This document shows, in pieces, positions 7,314 through 15,752 of a stretch of 64,000 bases of DNA (the first letter of the stretch is position 1; every line of letters starts with the position of its first letter). Source of the DNA: DATIUV01 sp049322755 (GTDB lineage Bacteria > Pseudomonadota > Gammaproteobacteria > Burkholderiales > UBA6910); contig JBMOQX010000038.1 of NCBI GenBank assembly GCA_049322755.1, positions 18,093-82,092 of the forward strand, read 5' to 3'. The translations under genes and the position numbers were made by a program. Under the pieces are notes generated by a model. It worked only from the letters and a program-made list of their open reading frames with translations, did no database searches and was not told the DNA's origin.

Positions 7314-8978
7314 ATGGAAATCCAGCGCCTGATTCTTTTCCTGGTGTTCTCGATGTCGCTGCTGTTCCTCTGGCAGGAGTGGGAGGCGTATCAGCGTGGC
7401 CCGGCATCCGACACACCGCGAACCACGGCCGGCCCGGACCAGCCGCCTGTATCGTCCTCCTCGGGGCCTGCTCCCAGCGTGGGGCAGGACCTGCTCAAGC
7501 AACAGGGGGTGCCCGACGCGACGCCGCCGAAAACGTCGGCCAGTACGGTCACGGTGGAGACCGACGTGCTGCGAGCGGAGATCAGCACGCTGGGCGGGGA
7601 ACTGGTGCGCCTGGAACTGCTCCGGCACGTAGGAACGGTGGACAAGAGCAAGCCGTTCGTGCTGTTCGAGCGCGGCGGCGGACGAACCTATGTGGCCCAG
7701 TCCGGGCTGATCGGGGAGGGCCTGCCCAATCATCGTACCGAGTTTTCGGTCCTGCCGGGCCCGCGTTCGCTCGGGCAAGGCGCCAGAGAGATCAGCCTGA
7801 CGTTGGTGGCCCAGGGCGAAAACGGCATCGGGGTGGAAAAGACCTACACCTTCCGCCGTGGAAGCTACGTGGTGGACCTGGCGTTTCGGATCAAGAACAG
7901 CGGCGCAAACCCCATCACGCCGTTTGCCTATCAGCAGCTGGTGCGCGACGGCGAGCCGCCCGAGGGCGATCCGAAAATGCTGCAGACGTATACGGGCGCG
8001 GCGTATTACACCGAAGCCGAGAAGTTCAGAAAGCTCGCCTTCTCCGACATCGAGAAGCAGAAAACCGGCCTGCCTAAGACCACGACGGACGGCTGGATCG
8101 GCATGCTGCAGCACTACTTCGTCTCGGCCCTCGTGCCGGAAGGCGATGTCACACGCGAGTTTTACGCAAGGCAGCTGGAAAAGGACCTCTATTCCGTGGG
8201 CGTCATCGTGCCGGTGGGCACGGTGGAGCCGGGGAGCGAGAAACGCGTCTCCACGCGGCTCTACGCCGGCCCGCAGGAGCAGCAGACGCTGGCCAAGCTG
8301 GCGCCGGGGCTGGACCTGGTGGTGGACTATGGCTGGCTCACCGTCATCGCGGTACCGTTGTTCTGGGTGCTCCAGAAATTCCACGGCCTAACCGGAAACT
8401 GGGGCGTCGCGATCATTCTCTTGACGGTGCTGGTGAAAGGGCTCTTCTATCCATTGTCGGCCGCCAGCTACCGCTCGATGGCGAAAATGAAGGCGGTGAC
8501 TCCGCGCCTGCAGAAGATCAAGGAGCTGCACGGCCACGATCGTCAAAAGCTGCACCAGGCGATGATGGATCTGTACAAGACCGAGAAGATCAATCCCCTC
8601 GGCGGCTGCCTGCCGATCCTGATCCAGATCCCGGTATTCATTGCGCTCTACTGGGTGCTGCTCGCCAGCGTGGAACTCCGGAATGCGCCGTTCGCTTTGT
8701 GGATCAAGGACTTGTCTGTTGCAGACCCGTATTTCGTGCTGCCGGTGGTGATGGGCGCCACGATGTGGATCCAGATGAAGCTCAACCCGACGCCTCCGGA
8801 CCCGATCCAAGCCAAGGTGATGCAGATCATGCCGATCGCATTCACCGTTTTCTTTCTGTTCTTCCCGGCCGGCCTGGTGCTCTACTGGCTGGTCAACAAC
8901 GTCCTGTCCATCGCGCAGCAATGGCATATCACCCGCTCCATGGAAAGGGCCGCAGCCGCTGCCCATGGCAAGCGATGA
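7314..8978 (+). CDS. yidC: Membrane protein insertase YidC
   Basis: Inner-membrane insertase and chaperone acting alone or with SecYEG. The 554-residue protein has the Gram-negative layout: an N-terminal membrane segment (about residues 5-20), a large periplasmic domain up to about residue 340, then the conserved 60KD core with membrane segments and the NPLGGCLPILIQIP motif. I chose ATG 7314, giving MEIQRLILF; an in-frame upstream ATG at 7161 lies inside yidD and adds unconserved sequence. The end overlaps the mnmE start by 14 bp. Confidence 0.96.
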   Translation: MEIQRLILFLVFSMSLLFLWQEWEAYQRGPASDTPRTTAGPDQPPVSSSSGPAPSVGQDLLKQQGVPDATPPKTSASTVTVETDVLRAEISTLGGELVRLELLRHVGTVDKSKPFVLFERGGGRTYVAQSGLIGEGLPNHRTEFSVLPGPRSLGQGAREISLTLVAQGENGIGVEKTYTFRRGSYVVDLAFRIKNSGANPITPFAYQQLVRDGEPPEGDPKMLQTYTGAAYYTEAEKFRKLAFSDIEKQKTGLPKTTTDGWIGMLQHYFVSALVPEGDVTREFYARQLEKDLYSVGVIVPVGTVEPGSEKRVSTRLYAGPQEQQTLAKLAPGLDLVVDYGWLTVIAVPLFWVLQKFHGLTGNWGVAIILLTVLVKGLFYPLSAASYRSMAKMKAVTPRLQKIKELHGHDRQKLHQAMMDLYKTEKINPLGGCLPILIQIPVFIALYWVLLASVELRNAPFALWIKDLSVADPYFVLPVVMGATMWIQMKLNPTPPDPIQAKVMQIMPIAFTVFFLFFPAGLVLYWLVNNVLSIAQQWHITRSMERAAAAAHGKR

Positions 8979-10305
8979 GCCCATCGCGGCGATCGCCACG
9001 CCGCTGGGGCGCGGCGGCATCGGCGTTATCCGGGTTTCCGGAGCCGACCTGAGTTCCATCTCCCAGGCCCTCCTGGGTCGCGTGCCGCCGGCGCGGCGCG
9101 CGGTGCTCACCGTTTTCCGCGACGTCGACGGCGGCGCCATCGACGAGGGCTTGGCGTTGTACTTTCCCGCCCCCCATTCCTACACCGGCGAGGACGTGCT
9201 GGAACTGCACGGGCACGGCGGCGTCACGGTGATGAACTTGTTATTGCGGCGCTGTCTGGAGGCGGGCGCGCGCATGGCGGAGCCCGGCGAGTTCAGCAAG
9301 CGCGCCTTCCTTAAGGGCAAGCTGGATCTGGCCCAGGCGGAGAGCGTGGCCGATCTCATCGACGCCAGCACGGCCGAGGCCGCGCGCTCGGCCGTGCGCT
9401 CGTTGCGCGGCGAGTTTTCCCATGAGGTGGCGCGCCTCCGCGACGGCCTGATCGAGTTGCGGGCGCTCACGGAAGCCACGCTGGATTTCCCGGACGAGGA
9501 GGTGGATTTCCTCCAGGCTGCCGACGCGTTCCGGCGTCTCGACGCGTTGGCGTCACGATTGGACGAACTCCTGGCCAATGCCCGCCAGGGCGCGCTGCTG
9601 CGGGAAGGAGCGCACGTGGTGCTGGTGGGAATGCCGAACGTCGGCAAGTCGAGCCTGCTCAATCGCCTCGCGCGGGAGGAGCTGGCGATCGTCACCGACG
9701 TGCCCGGCACGACCCGCGATACCATCCGCACCCACATCCAGATCGATGGCGTACCGTTTCATGTGATCGATACGGCGGGGCTCCGGGATACTCAGGACGC
9801 GGTGGAGCGCATTGGCATCGAGCGGGCGCTGGCGGCGGCGGAGGCCGCCGATTTGATCCTGGTGGTCACGGAGTACGGGTCGCGCGCGTCACCGGAAGAC
9901 GAGGCGATCCTCGCCCGGCTTCCCCAGCGCCTGCCGCGGATCCTGGTGCGCAACAAGATCGACCTGGAGGGCCTCGCGCCGGCGGTTCACCGCAGTGGAC
10001 GCGACGCCGAGGTGTGGCTCTCGGCCAAGTCGGGCGACGGCGTGGCGCTGCTGCAGCAGGAATTGCTGCGCGACGTTGGCTGGACCGGCCAGGGCGAAGG
10101 CGTGTTCATGGCGCGCGAGCGGCATCTCGCGGCGCTGCGGGCGGCGGCGGCCCATCTGGCGCTGGCGCGGGAGCGGGTCGACCGCCTCGAGCTGTTCGCA
10201 GAAGAGCTGCGGCTGGCGCACGACGCCTTGGGTCGTATCACCGGCGAGTTCACGCCCGACGATCTTCTGGGCGAGATTTTCGGAAGGTTCTGCATCGGGA
10301 AATAG
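8965..10305 (+). CDS. mnmE: tRNA uridine-5-carboxymethylaminomethyl modification GTPase MnmE
   Basis: With MnmG it installs the cmnm5 group on U34 of certain tRNAs. The 446-residue protein shows the folate-binding N-terminal domain (IAAIATPLGRGGIGVIRVSG). A G domain is inserted in the helical domain, with GMPNVGKS (222-229) and DTAGLR. The invariant C-terminal CIGK ends the protein and carries the Cys tied to the modification chemistry. It overlaps yidC by 14 bp. Its partner mnmG lies 2 kb downstream, separated by pckG. Confidence 0.97.
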   Translation: MASDEPIAAIATPLGRGGIGVIRVSGADLSSISQALLGRVPPARRAVLTVFRDVDGGAIDEGLALYFPAPHSYTGEDVLELHGHGGVTVMNLLLRRCLEAGARMAEPGEFSKRAFLKGKLDLAQAESVADLIDASTAEAARSAVRSLRGEFSHEVARLRDGLIELRALTEATLDFPDEEVDFLQAADAFRRLDALASRLDELLANARQGALLREGAHVVLVGMPNVGKSSLLNRLAREELAIVTDVPGTTRDTIRTHIQIDGVPFHVIDTAGLRDTQDAVERIGIERALAAAEAADLILVVTEYGSRASPEDEAILARLPQRLPRILVRNKIDLEGLAPAVHRSGRDAEVWLSAKSGDGVALLQQELLRDVGWTGQGEGVFMARERHLAALRAAAAHLALARERVDRLELFAEELRLAHDALGRITGEFTPDDLLGEIFGRFCIGK

Positions 10306-10320
10306 CGGTCGGTTTGCCTG

Positions 10321-10344
10321 CGCTGCGCAACGCAGCGTTAAAAT
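10321..10344 (+). promoter_or_regulatory. Dyad plus -10-like element upstream of pckG
   Basis: A 7-bp inverted repeat (CGCTGCG-CAA-CGCAGCG, 10321-10337) is followed at once by an AT-rich run containing TAAAAT (10339-10344), about 50 bp before pckG. It could be an operator over the pckG promoter or a weak terminator after mnmE. The -35 is not clear. Confidence 0.3.
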
Positions 10345-10393
10345 AAAAACTTTTTCTGATCGCATAGACAAAGCCGACACGGAGGAGGGCCCC

Positions 10394-12232
10394 ATGAGCG
10401 AGATGAGCGCACCCGCGCGGCCGGCGCTGAACGCCCCGAGCTACGTCCAGCATCGCGAGCTCATCGAGTGGGTGGGCCGCATGGCGGCGCTGACCCGGCC
10501 GGACCGGGTGGTCTGGTGTGACGGCTCCCAGGCGGAGTACGACCGCTTGTGCGAGGAGATGGTGCAGGCCGGGACGTTCATCCGCCTCAATCCGGCACGG
10601 CGGCCAAACTCTTTTCTGGCACGATCCGATCCGTCGGACGTCGCGCGCATGGAAGATCGCACTTTCGTCTGCAGCCGCCAGCGGGAGGACGCCGGCCCCA
10701 ACAACAATTGGGTCGAGCCCGGCGAAATGCGTGACACGCTCCACCGCCTTTTTGAGGGCTGCATGAGGGGACGCACCATGTACGTGGTGCCGTTCAGCAT
10801 GGGCCCGCTCGGCTCGCCCATCGCGCATATCGGCGTCGAGCTCTCCGACTCGCCCTACGTGGTGGCGAACATGCGCATCATGACCCGCATGGGCAAGGCC
10901 GTGTACGACGTCCTGGGCAAGGATGGCGAATTCGTGCCGTGCATGCACTCCGTGGGCGCGCCGCTGGCGGCCGGTGAAAAGGACGTGGCTTGGCCCTGCA
11001 GCCGCGAGCACAAGTACATCGTGCACTTTCCGGAGAGCAAGGAGATCTGGTCCTACGGGTCGGGCTACGGCGGCAATGCGCTGCTGGGGAAAAAATGCTT
11101 CGCCCTGCGCATCGCGTCGGTGATGGCAAAAGAGCAGGGCTGGCTGGCGGAGCACATGCTCATCCTGGGCATCACGTCGCCCCAGGGGGAAAAGAGCTAC
11201 GTCGCGGCGGCGTTTCCGAGCGCGTGCGGCAAGACCAACCTGGCAATGCTGATTCCGCCCAGGGGGTTGGAGGGCTGGAAGGTGTCCACGGTGGGGGAGG
11301 ACATCGCCTGGATCAAGCCGGGGAAGGACGGGCGTTTTTACGCCATCAACCCGGAAGCCGGGTTTTTCGGGGTCGCTCCGGGGACGTCCGAAGCCACTAA
11401 CCCCAACGCCATGGCGAGTCTCCACGCCAACTGCATCTTCACGAACGTGGCGCTTACGCCCGACGGGGACGTCTGGTGGGAAGGCATGACCAAGGAACCC
11501 CCGCCCCAGCTGATCGACTGGCAGGGCAAACCGTGGACGCCGGGCTCGGGGCGCAAGGCCGCCCACCCGAACGCGCGCTTCACCGTCCCGGCGGTTCAAT
11601 GCCCCTCGCTCGATCCCGACTGGGAGAACCCGAACGGGGTGCCGATCTCGGCGTTCGTTTTTGGCGGCCGGCGTTCGACCTCGGTACCGCTGGTATTCGA
11701 GGCCTTCAACTGGAACTACGGCGTCTACATGGCATCCACGATGGGTTCGGAGACCACCGCCGCCATCACCGGCCAGACCGGCGTGGTGCGCCGGGACCCG
11801 TTCGCCATGCTGGCCTTCTGCGGCTACCACATGGGCGATTACTTCAACCACTGGCTGCGCATCGGCCACACCATCTCTCATCCGCCCAGGATCTTTTGCG
11901 TGAACTGGTTCCGGCTCGACGGCAACGGGGAGTTCTTGTGGCCGGGGTTCGGCGAGAACATGCGCGTCCTGAAGTGGATCGTCGATCGCTGCCAGGGACG
12001 GGGGCGGGCCCGGGAGACCCCGTTGGGGTGGATGCCGCGTTACGAGGACCTGGACTGGACCGGCCTGGAATCGGTGAGCCGCGAGCAGTTCGAGGCGCTG
12101 ATGGCGGTGGACACCGGCCTGTGGAAGGAGGAGTTGGAAGCCCACCATGAATGGTTCGAAAAGCTCAAGGACCGCCTGCCGCGCCAGTTGACGCTCAAGC
12201 GCGAGCTGTTCAATCTGAGTCTCTGGCACTGA
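10394..12232 (+). CDS. pckG: Phosphoenolpyruvate carboxykinase (GTP)
   Basis: Converts oxaloacetate and GTP to phosphoenolpyruvate, CO2 and GDP at the entry to gluconeogenesis. The 612-residue length and the P-loop PSACGKTNLAM (from about residue 275, with the reactive Cys) mark the GTP-dependent class rather than the ATP-dependent PckA. Further family segments are VGEDIAWIK and the NPEAGFFGVAPGT stretch. A strong GGAGGAGGG ribosome site sits just before the ATG at 10394. The gene separates mnmE from mnmG and is probably controlled on its own, given the dyad and AT-rich promoter-like DNA in front. Confidence 0.96.
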   Translation: MSEMSAPARPALNAPSYVQHRELIEWVGRMAALTRPDRVVWCDGSQAEYDRLCEEMVQAGTFIRLNPARRPNSFLARSDPSDVARMEDRTFVCSRQREDAGPNNNWVEPGEMRDTLHRLFEGCMRGRTMYVVPFSMGPLGSPIAHIGVELSDSPYVVANMRIMTRMGKAVYDVLGKDGEFVPCMHSVGAPLAAGEKDVAWPCSREHKYIVHFPESKEIWSYGSGYGGNALLGKKCFALRIASVMAKEQGWLAEHMLILGITSPQGEKSYVAAAFPSACGKTNLAMLIPPRGLEGWKVSTVGEDIAWIKPGKDGRFYAINPEAGFFGVAPGTSEATNPNAMASLHANCIFTNVALTPDGDVWWEGMTKEPPPQLIDWQGKPWTPGSGRKAAHPNARFTVPAVQCPSLDPDWENPNGVPISAFVFGGRRSTSVPLVFEAFNWNYGVYMASTMGSETTAAITGQTGVVRRDPFAMLAFCGYHMGDYFNHWLRIGHTISHPPRIFCVNWFRLDGNGEFLWPGFGENMRVLKWIVDRCQGRGRARETPLGWMPRYEDLDWTGLESVSREQFEALMAVDTGLWKEELEAHHEWFEKLKDRLPRQLTLKRELFNLSLWH

Positions 12233-12238
12233 ACGTTG

Positions 12239-12274
12239 GACCGCCGGAGGTTTCACGTGAAACCTCCGGCGGTC
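12239..12274. repeat. 36-bp perfect palindrome centred on parS1
   Basis: Bases 12239-12274 form an uninterrupted perfect palindrome. Its central 14 bp are the parS core; GC-rich arms (11 bp each side) extend the symmetry. It begins 7 bp after the pckG stop. The arms could form a strong hairpin in RNA, but no T-tract follows on the plus strand. Confidence 0.85.
12250..12263. promoter_or_regulatory. parS: parS site 1 (ParB-binding centromere)
   Basis: GTTTCACGTGAAAC is the 14-bp core of the widely conserved bacterial parS, TGTTTCACGTGAAACA; the flanking bases here are G and C. parA and parB lie about 2.7 kb downstream and dnaA about 6 kb away, as expected for origin-proximal parS. Confidence 0.88.
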
Positions 12275-12290
12275 AGGCAGGGGCGCCGTG

Positions 12291-12304
12291 GTTTCACGTG
12301 AAAC
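12291..12304. promoter_or_regulatory. parS: parS site 2 (ParB-binding centromere)
   Basis: A second exact copy of the 14-bp parS core, centred 41 bp from the first (about four helical turns, so on the same face of the DNA). Its flanks are not part of a longer palindrome. Confidence 0.88.
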
Positions 12305-12372
12305 TGGGCGGCCCCGCGGCTGGGGCTGATGCACCATTTCGAGTATCATTTGAGCCCTTTTCGGCGGCGCCC

Positions 12373-14277
12373 ATGATCTTCCCCTCTGAGTTTGACGTGA
12401 TCGTGATCGGCGGCGGCCACGCCGGCACCGAAGCGGCGCTGGCGGCGGCCCGCATGGGCGTGCGCACGCTGCTGCTGACCCACAACATCGAAACCCTCGG
12501 CCAGATGTCCTGCAACCCGTCGGTGGGGGGCATCGGCAAGGGGCACCTCGTGAAGGAGGTGGACGCGCTGGGGGGCGCCATGGCCGAGGCCGCGGACGAG
12601 GCCGGCATCCAGTTCCGCATTCTCAATTCCAGCAAGGGGCCGGCGGTGCGGGCGACCCGCGCCCAGGCGGACCGGGTGCTCTACAAGCAGGCGATCCGCC
12701 GCCGGCTGGAGAATCAGGCCAACCTCTGGTTGTTCCAGCAGGCGGTTGACGACCTGCGGCTCGAGGGCGAGCGGGTGAGCGGCGTCGTCACGCAGCTGGG
12801 CCTCATGTTCCGCGCCCGGGCGGTGGTGCTGACGGCGGGAACGTTCCTCTCGGGCCTGGTGCACGTCGGGCTCTCGAATTACCGTGCCGGCCGCGCCGGC
12901 GACCCGCCGGCGCTGACCCTGGCGGCGCGCCTGCGGGAGCTGAAACTTCCGGTTGGACGGCTGAAGACCGGCACGCCGCCTCGGATCGACGGGCGCAGCG
13001 TCGACTTCTCGGTGATGGAGCGGCAGCCGGGGGACGAACCGGTGCCCGTGTTCTCCTTTCTCGGGCGCGCGGATCAGCACCCGCGCCAGCTGCCGTGCTG
13101 GATCACCCACACCAACGCCGTGACCCACGACATCATCCGCGGCGGCCTCGACCGCTCCCCGATGTACTCCGGCGTGATCGAGGGTGTCGGCCCGCGCTAC
13201 TGCCCGTCCATCGAGGACAAGGTGGTGCGCTTCGCCGGCAAGAGTTCGCACCAGGTGTTCCTGGAGCCGGAGGGCCTTGCCACCCACGAAATCTACCCCA
13301 ACGGCATCTCCACCTCGTTGCCGTTCGACGTCCAGGTACGGCTGGTGCACTCGATCCGCGGCCTGGAGAACGCGCACATCGTGCGGCCAGGCTATGCCAT
13401 CGAGTACGACTACTTCGATCCGCGCTGGCTCAAGGGCTCGCTCGAGACCAAGCAGATCGGCGGCTTGTTCTTTGCCGGGCAGATCAACGGCACCACCGGG
13501 TATGAGGAAGCCGCCGCCCAGGGCCTGCTGGCGGGTATCAACGCCGGTTTGCAGGTGTCGGGTCGGGGTCCCTGGTGTCCGGCGCGGGACGAGGCCTACC
13601 TTGGCGTTCTGGTGGACGACCTCATCACGCGGGGCGTGACCGAGCCGTATCGAATGTTCACCAGCCGCGCCGAGTACCGCCTGCAGTTGCGGGAGGACAA
13701 TGCCGATCTACGCCTGACCGCGATCGGGCGCCGGCTCGGAGTCGTCGACGATCGCCGCTGGGATGCATTCGCCCGCAAGCGCGATGCGATTCTCGGGGAG
13801 CAGGAGCGGCTCAAGTCCACCTGGGTGAATCCCCGCTGTGTCGATGCGGCGCGGGCCGTCGAGCTGTTCGGCAAACCGCTGGAGAGGGAGGGCTCGGCCC
13901 TGGATCTGCTGCGGCGGCCTGAAACCACGTATCGGAGCTTGATGCAGCTTCCAGGCGTCGGTCCTGGAGTCGATGACCCCAGCGTTGCCGCGCAGGTGGA
14001 GATCCAGGCCAAGTACGACGGCTACATCGCGCGCCAGCAGACCGAGGTGGAGCGGAACCGGGCCCAGGAGGCCACCGTCCTGCCTCCCGGCCTGGACTTT
14101 TCCACCGTGCGGGGTTTGTCGAAAGAGGTCCAGCAAAAGCTCAATCTCCACCGACCGGAGACGATCGGGCAGGCAGCCCGGATATCCGGCGTGACCCCGG
14201 CGGCGATTTCCCTGCTGCTGGTCCACCTCAAGCGGGGTTTTCCCTGCAACCCGAACGACGCCAAGCGGACCGCCTGA
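12373..14277 (+). CDS. mnmG: tRNA uridine-5-carboxymethylaminomethyl modification enzyme MnmG
   Basis: FAD-dependent partner of MnmE in wobble-uridine modification. The 634-residue protein begins MIFPSEFDVIVIGGGHAGTE, with the FAD-binding GGGHAG at 13-18. It continues with the GidA signatures CNPSVGGIGKGH and GLFFAGQINGTTGYEEAAAQG, and ends in the helical GidA-associated domain. The ATG at 12373 is chosen because the Rossmann strand begins there; an upstream in-frame extension runs across both parS sites and is unlikely to be translated. It is followed by rsmG with no gap. Confidence 0.97.
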   Translation: MIFPSEFDVIVIGGGHAGTEAALAAARMGVRTLLLTHNIETLGQMSCNPSVGGIGKGHLVKEVDALGGAMAEAADEAGIQFRILNSSKGPAVRATRAQADRVLYKQAIRRRLENQANLWLFQQAVDDLRLEGERVSGVVTQLGLMFRARAVVLTAGTFLSGLVHVGLSNYRAGRAGDPPALTLAARLRELKLPVGRLKTGTPPRIDGRSVDFSVMERQPGDEPVPVFSFLGRADQHPRQLPCWITHTNAVTHDIIRGGLDRSPMYSGVIEGVGPRYCPSIEDKVVRFAGKSSHQVFLEPEGLATHEIYPNGISTSLPFDVQVRLVHSIRGLENAHIVRPGYAIEYDYFDPRWLKGSLETKQIGGLFFAGQINGTTGYEEAAAQGLLAGINAGLQVSGRGPWCPARDEAYLGVLVDDLITRGVTEPYRMFTSRAEYRLQLREDNADLRLTAIGRRLGVVDDRRWDAFARKRDAILGEQERLKSTWVNPRCVDAARAVELFGKPLEREGSALDLLRRPETTYRSLMQLPGVGPGVDDPSVAAQVEIQAKYDGYIARQQTEVERNRAQEATVLPPGLDFSTVRGLSKEVQQKLNLHRPETIGQAARISGVTPAAISLLLVHLKRGFPCNPNDAKRTA

Positions 14278-14915
14278 ACGTCGATGCCGACCTCCTGCGG
14301 CGTGGGCTGGACCAGCTGGGTCTTGCGCTGCGTGCGGAGGCCGTCGGTCAGTTGCGGGCGTATTCCGAACTGCTGCTGAAATGGAACCGCGTCTACAACC
14401 TCACGGCCGTCCGCGACCCGGAGAAAATCATCACCCACCATCTCCTGGACTCGCTGGCGGTGCTGCCCTACGTCGAGGGCCCGCGCGTCGTGGACGTGGG
14501 GGCGGGTGCCGGCCTTCCTGGGATCCCGCTGGCCATCGCCGCGCCATCCCTGCAGATCACGCTCATCGAGAGCAATCAGAAGAAGTGCGCGTTTCTCACG
14601 CAGGTGCGGGTGGAGATCGGGCTGGGCAACGTTGCCGTGGCCTGCCAGCGGGTCCAGGATCATCGCTCGAGTGTTGGATTCAACACATTGATTTGTAGAG
14701 CTTTTTCATCAATTTCCGAATTCCTGGCAGGTGCCGCGCCGCTTTGCGCCGACGGCGGTGTCATGCTGGCGATGAAGGGCGTTTACCCCGCGGAGGCGTT
14801 GCGGAGCATCCCCGCAGGCCTGCAATTGGAGGCGGTGCGCGCGTTGCAGGTTCCGGGGCTCGGCGCCGAGCGCCATCTGGTAATCGTGCGCAAGCCTGCC
14901 GCAGCGGCGGCGTGA
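14274..14915 (+). CDS. rsmG: 16S rRNA (guanine527-N7)-methyltransferase RsmG (start uncertain, possibly CTG)
   Basis: Methylates G527 of 16S rRNA using SAM. The SAM motif VVDVGAGAGLPGIPLAI and the family segment LLKWNRVYNLTAVRDP are clear. The region before TTG 14352 still encodes family-like sequence (ADLLRRGLDQLGLALRAEA) in frame, so that TTG is too late. No ATG, GTG or TTG occurs in frame before it as far back as I could follow into mnmG. CTG 14274 overlaps the mnmG TGA (CTGA), the same geometry as an ATGA coupling, and I use it here. A shorter model is 14352-14915. A local AT-rich patch lies at 14671-14722. Confidence 0.85.
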   Translation: MNVDADLLRRGLDQLGLALRAEAVGQLRAYSELLLKWNRVYNLTAVRDPEKIITHHLLDSLAVLPYVEGPRVVDVGAGAGLPGIPLAIAAPSLQITLIESNQKKCAFLTQVRVEIGLGNVAVACQRVQDHRSSVGFNTLICRAFSSISEFLAGAAPLCADGGVMLAMKGVYPAEALRSIPAGLQLEAVRALQVPGLGAERHLVIVRKPAAAAA

Positions 14916-14937
14916 GCGGGCGCGTCGGACGAGCACA

Positions 14938-15750
14938 ATGACCCGGATCATCGCCATCGCGAACCAGAAGGGTGGCGTCGGCAAAACCACGACCGCGGTC
15001 AATCTCGCCGCCAGCCTTGCCGCCATGAAGCGGCGGGTCCTGCTGGTGGATCTGGATCCGCAAGGCAACGCCACTACCGGCAGCGGAATCGACAAGCGCG
15101 CGCTGCGGCACACCGTGTACGAGGTGCTGTTGGGCGTGTACGAGGTGCTGCTGGGCAAGGCACCCATCGTCGCCGTGCGCCGCCGGTCACCAGAGGGTGG
15201 CTTCGATCTGGTGCCGTCCAACCGCGAGCTGGCGGGGGCGGAGGTGGAACTGGTGGAGTTGCCCAATCGCGAGGCCCGCCTCAAGGAGGCGCTGAAGGCG
15301 GTATCCGACGAATACGATTTCATCCTGCTGGACTGCCCGCCCGCCCTGAACCTGCTCACCGTCAACGGGCTGGCGGCGGCGGAGTCGGTGCTGATTCCCA
15401 TGCAGTGCGAGTACTACGCTCTGGAAGGGTTGTCGGACCTGATGCAAACCATCAAGAAGGTGCGCGCCCACTTGAACCCCAACCTGCAGGTTGAAGGCTT
15501 GCTGCGCACCATGTACGACCCGCGCAACATCCTCGGCCAGCAGGTGGCGGCGCAACTGGAGCAGCACTACGGCGAGCGCGTGTTTCGCACCGTGGTCCCG
15601 CGCAATATCCGCCTGGCGGAAGCGCCGAGCCACGGTGTTCCGGTGCTCTATCTGGACAAGACCTCCAAGGGGGCCCAGGCCTACCTCGCGCTGGCGGGGG
15701 AGATGCTGCGGCGGATGGAAGAGCAGGCCAAACAGGCGGCAGGAGCTTAG
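14938..15750 (+). CDS. parA: Chromosome-partitioning ATPase ParA (Soj)
   Basis: Nucleoid-bound ATPase that moves ParB-parS complexes and so segregates the origin. The 270-residue protein has the deviant Walker A KGGVGKTT (11-18), the LLVDLDPQGNAT segment and DCPPALNLLT. It lacks the N-terminal DNA-binding extension of plasmid ParA, so it is the chromosomal type. A 7-residue tandem duplication (VYEVLLG twice) lies at about residues 60-73, where homologues normally have one copy. parB follows 2 bp downstream, and two parS sites lie 2.7 kb upstream. Confidence 0.95.
   Translation: MTRIIAIANQKGGVGKTTTAVNLAASLAAMKRRVLLVDLDPQGNATTGSGIDKRALRHTVYEVLLGVYEVLLGKAPIVAVRRRSPEGGFDLVPSNRELAGAEVELVELPNREARLKEALKAVSDEYDFILLDCPPALNLLTVNGLAAAESVLIPMQCEYYALEGLSDLMQTIKKVRAHLNPNLQVEGLLRTMYDPRNILGQQVAAQLEQHYGERVFRTVVPRNIRLAEAPSHGVPVLYLDKTSKGAQAYLALAGEMLRRMEEQAKQAAGA
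15115..15156 (+). repeat. 21-bp tandem duplication inside parA
   Basis: Bases 15115-15135 and 15136-15156 are direct repeats differing at one position (TTG against CTG). They encode VYEVLLG twice in frame. Chromosomal ParA proteins usually carry one copy of this helix segment. Confidence 0.8.
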
Positions 15751-15752
15751 GA

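Noticed and set aside
10250..12349. A 699-codon minus-strand frame opposite pckG
   Set aside because: pckG on the other strand has the full GTP-PEPCK motifs and a strong ribosome site; this frame has neither.
12151..12372. 74-codon N-terminal extension of MnmG
   Set aside because: It runs through the end of pckG and both parS sites and has no similarity to MnmG; the FAD fold begins at the ATG at 12373.
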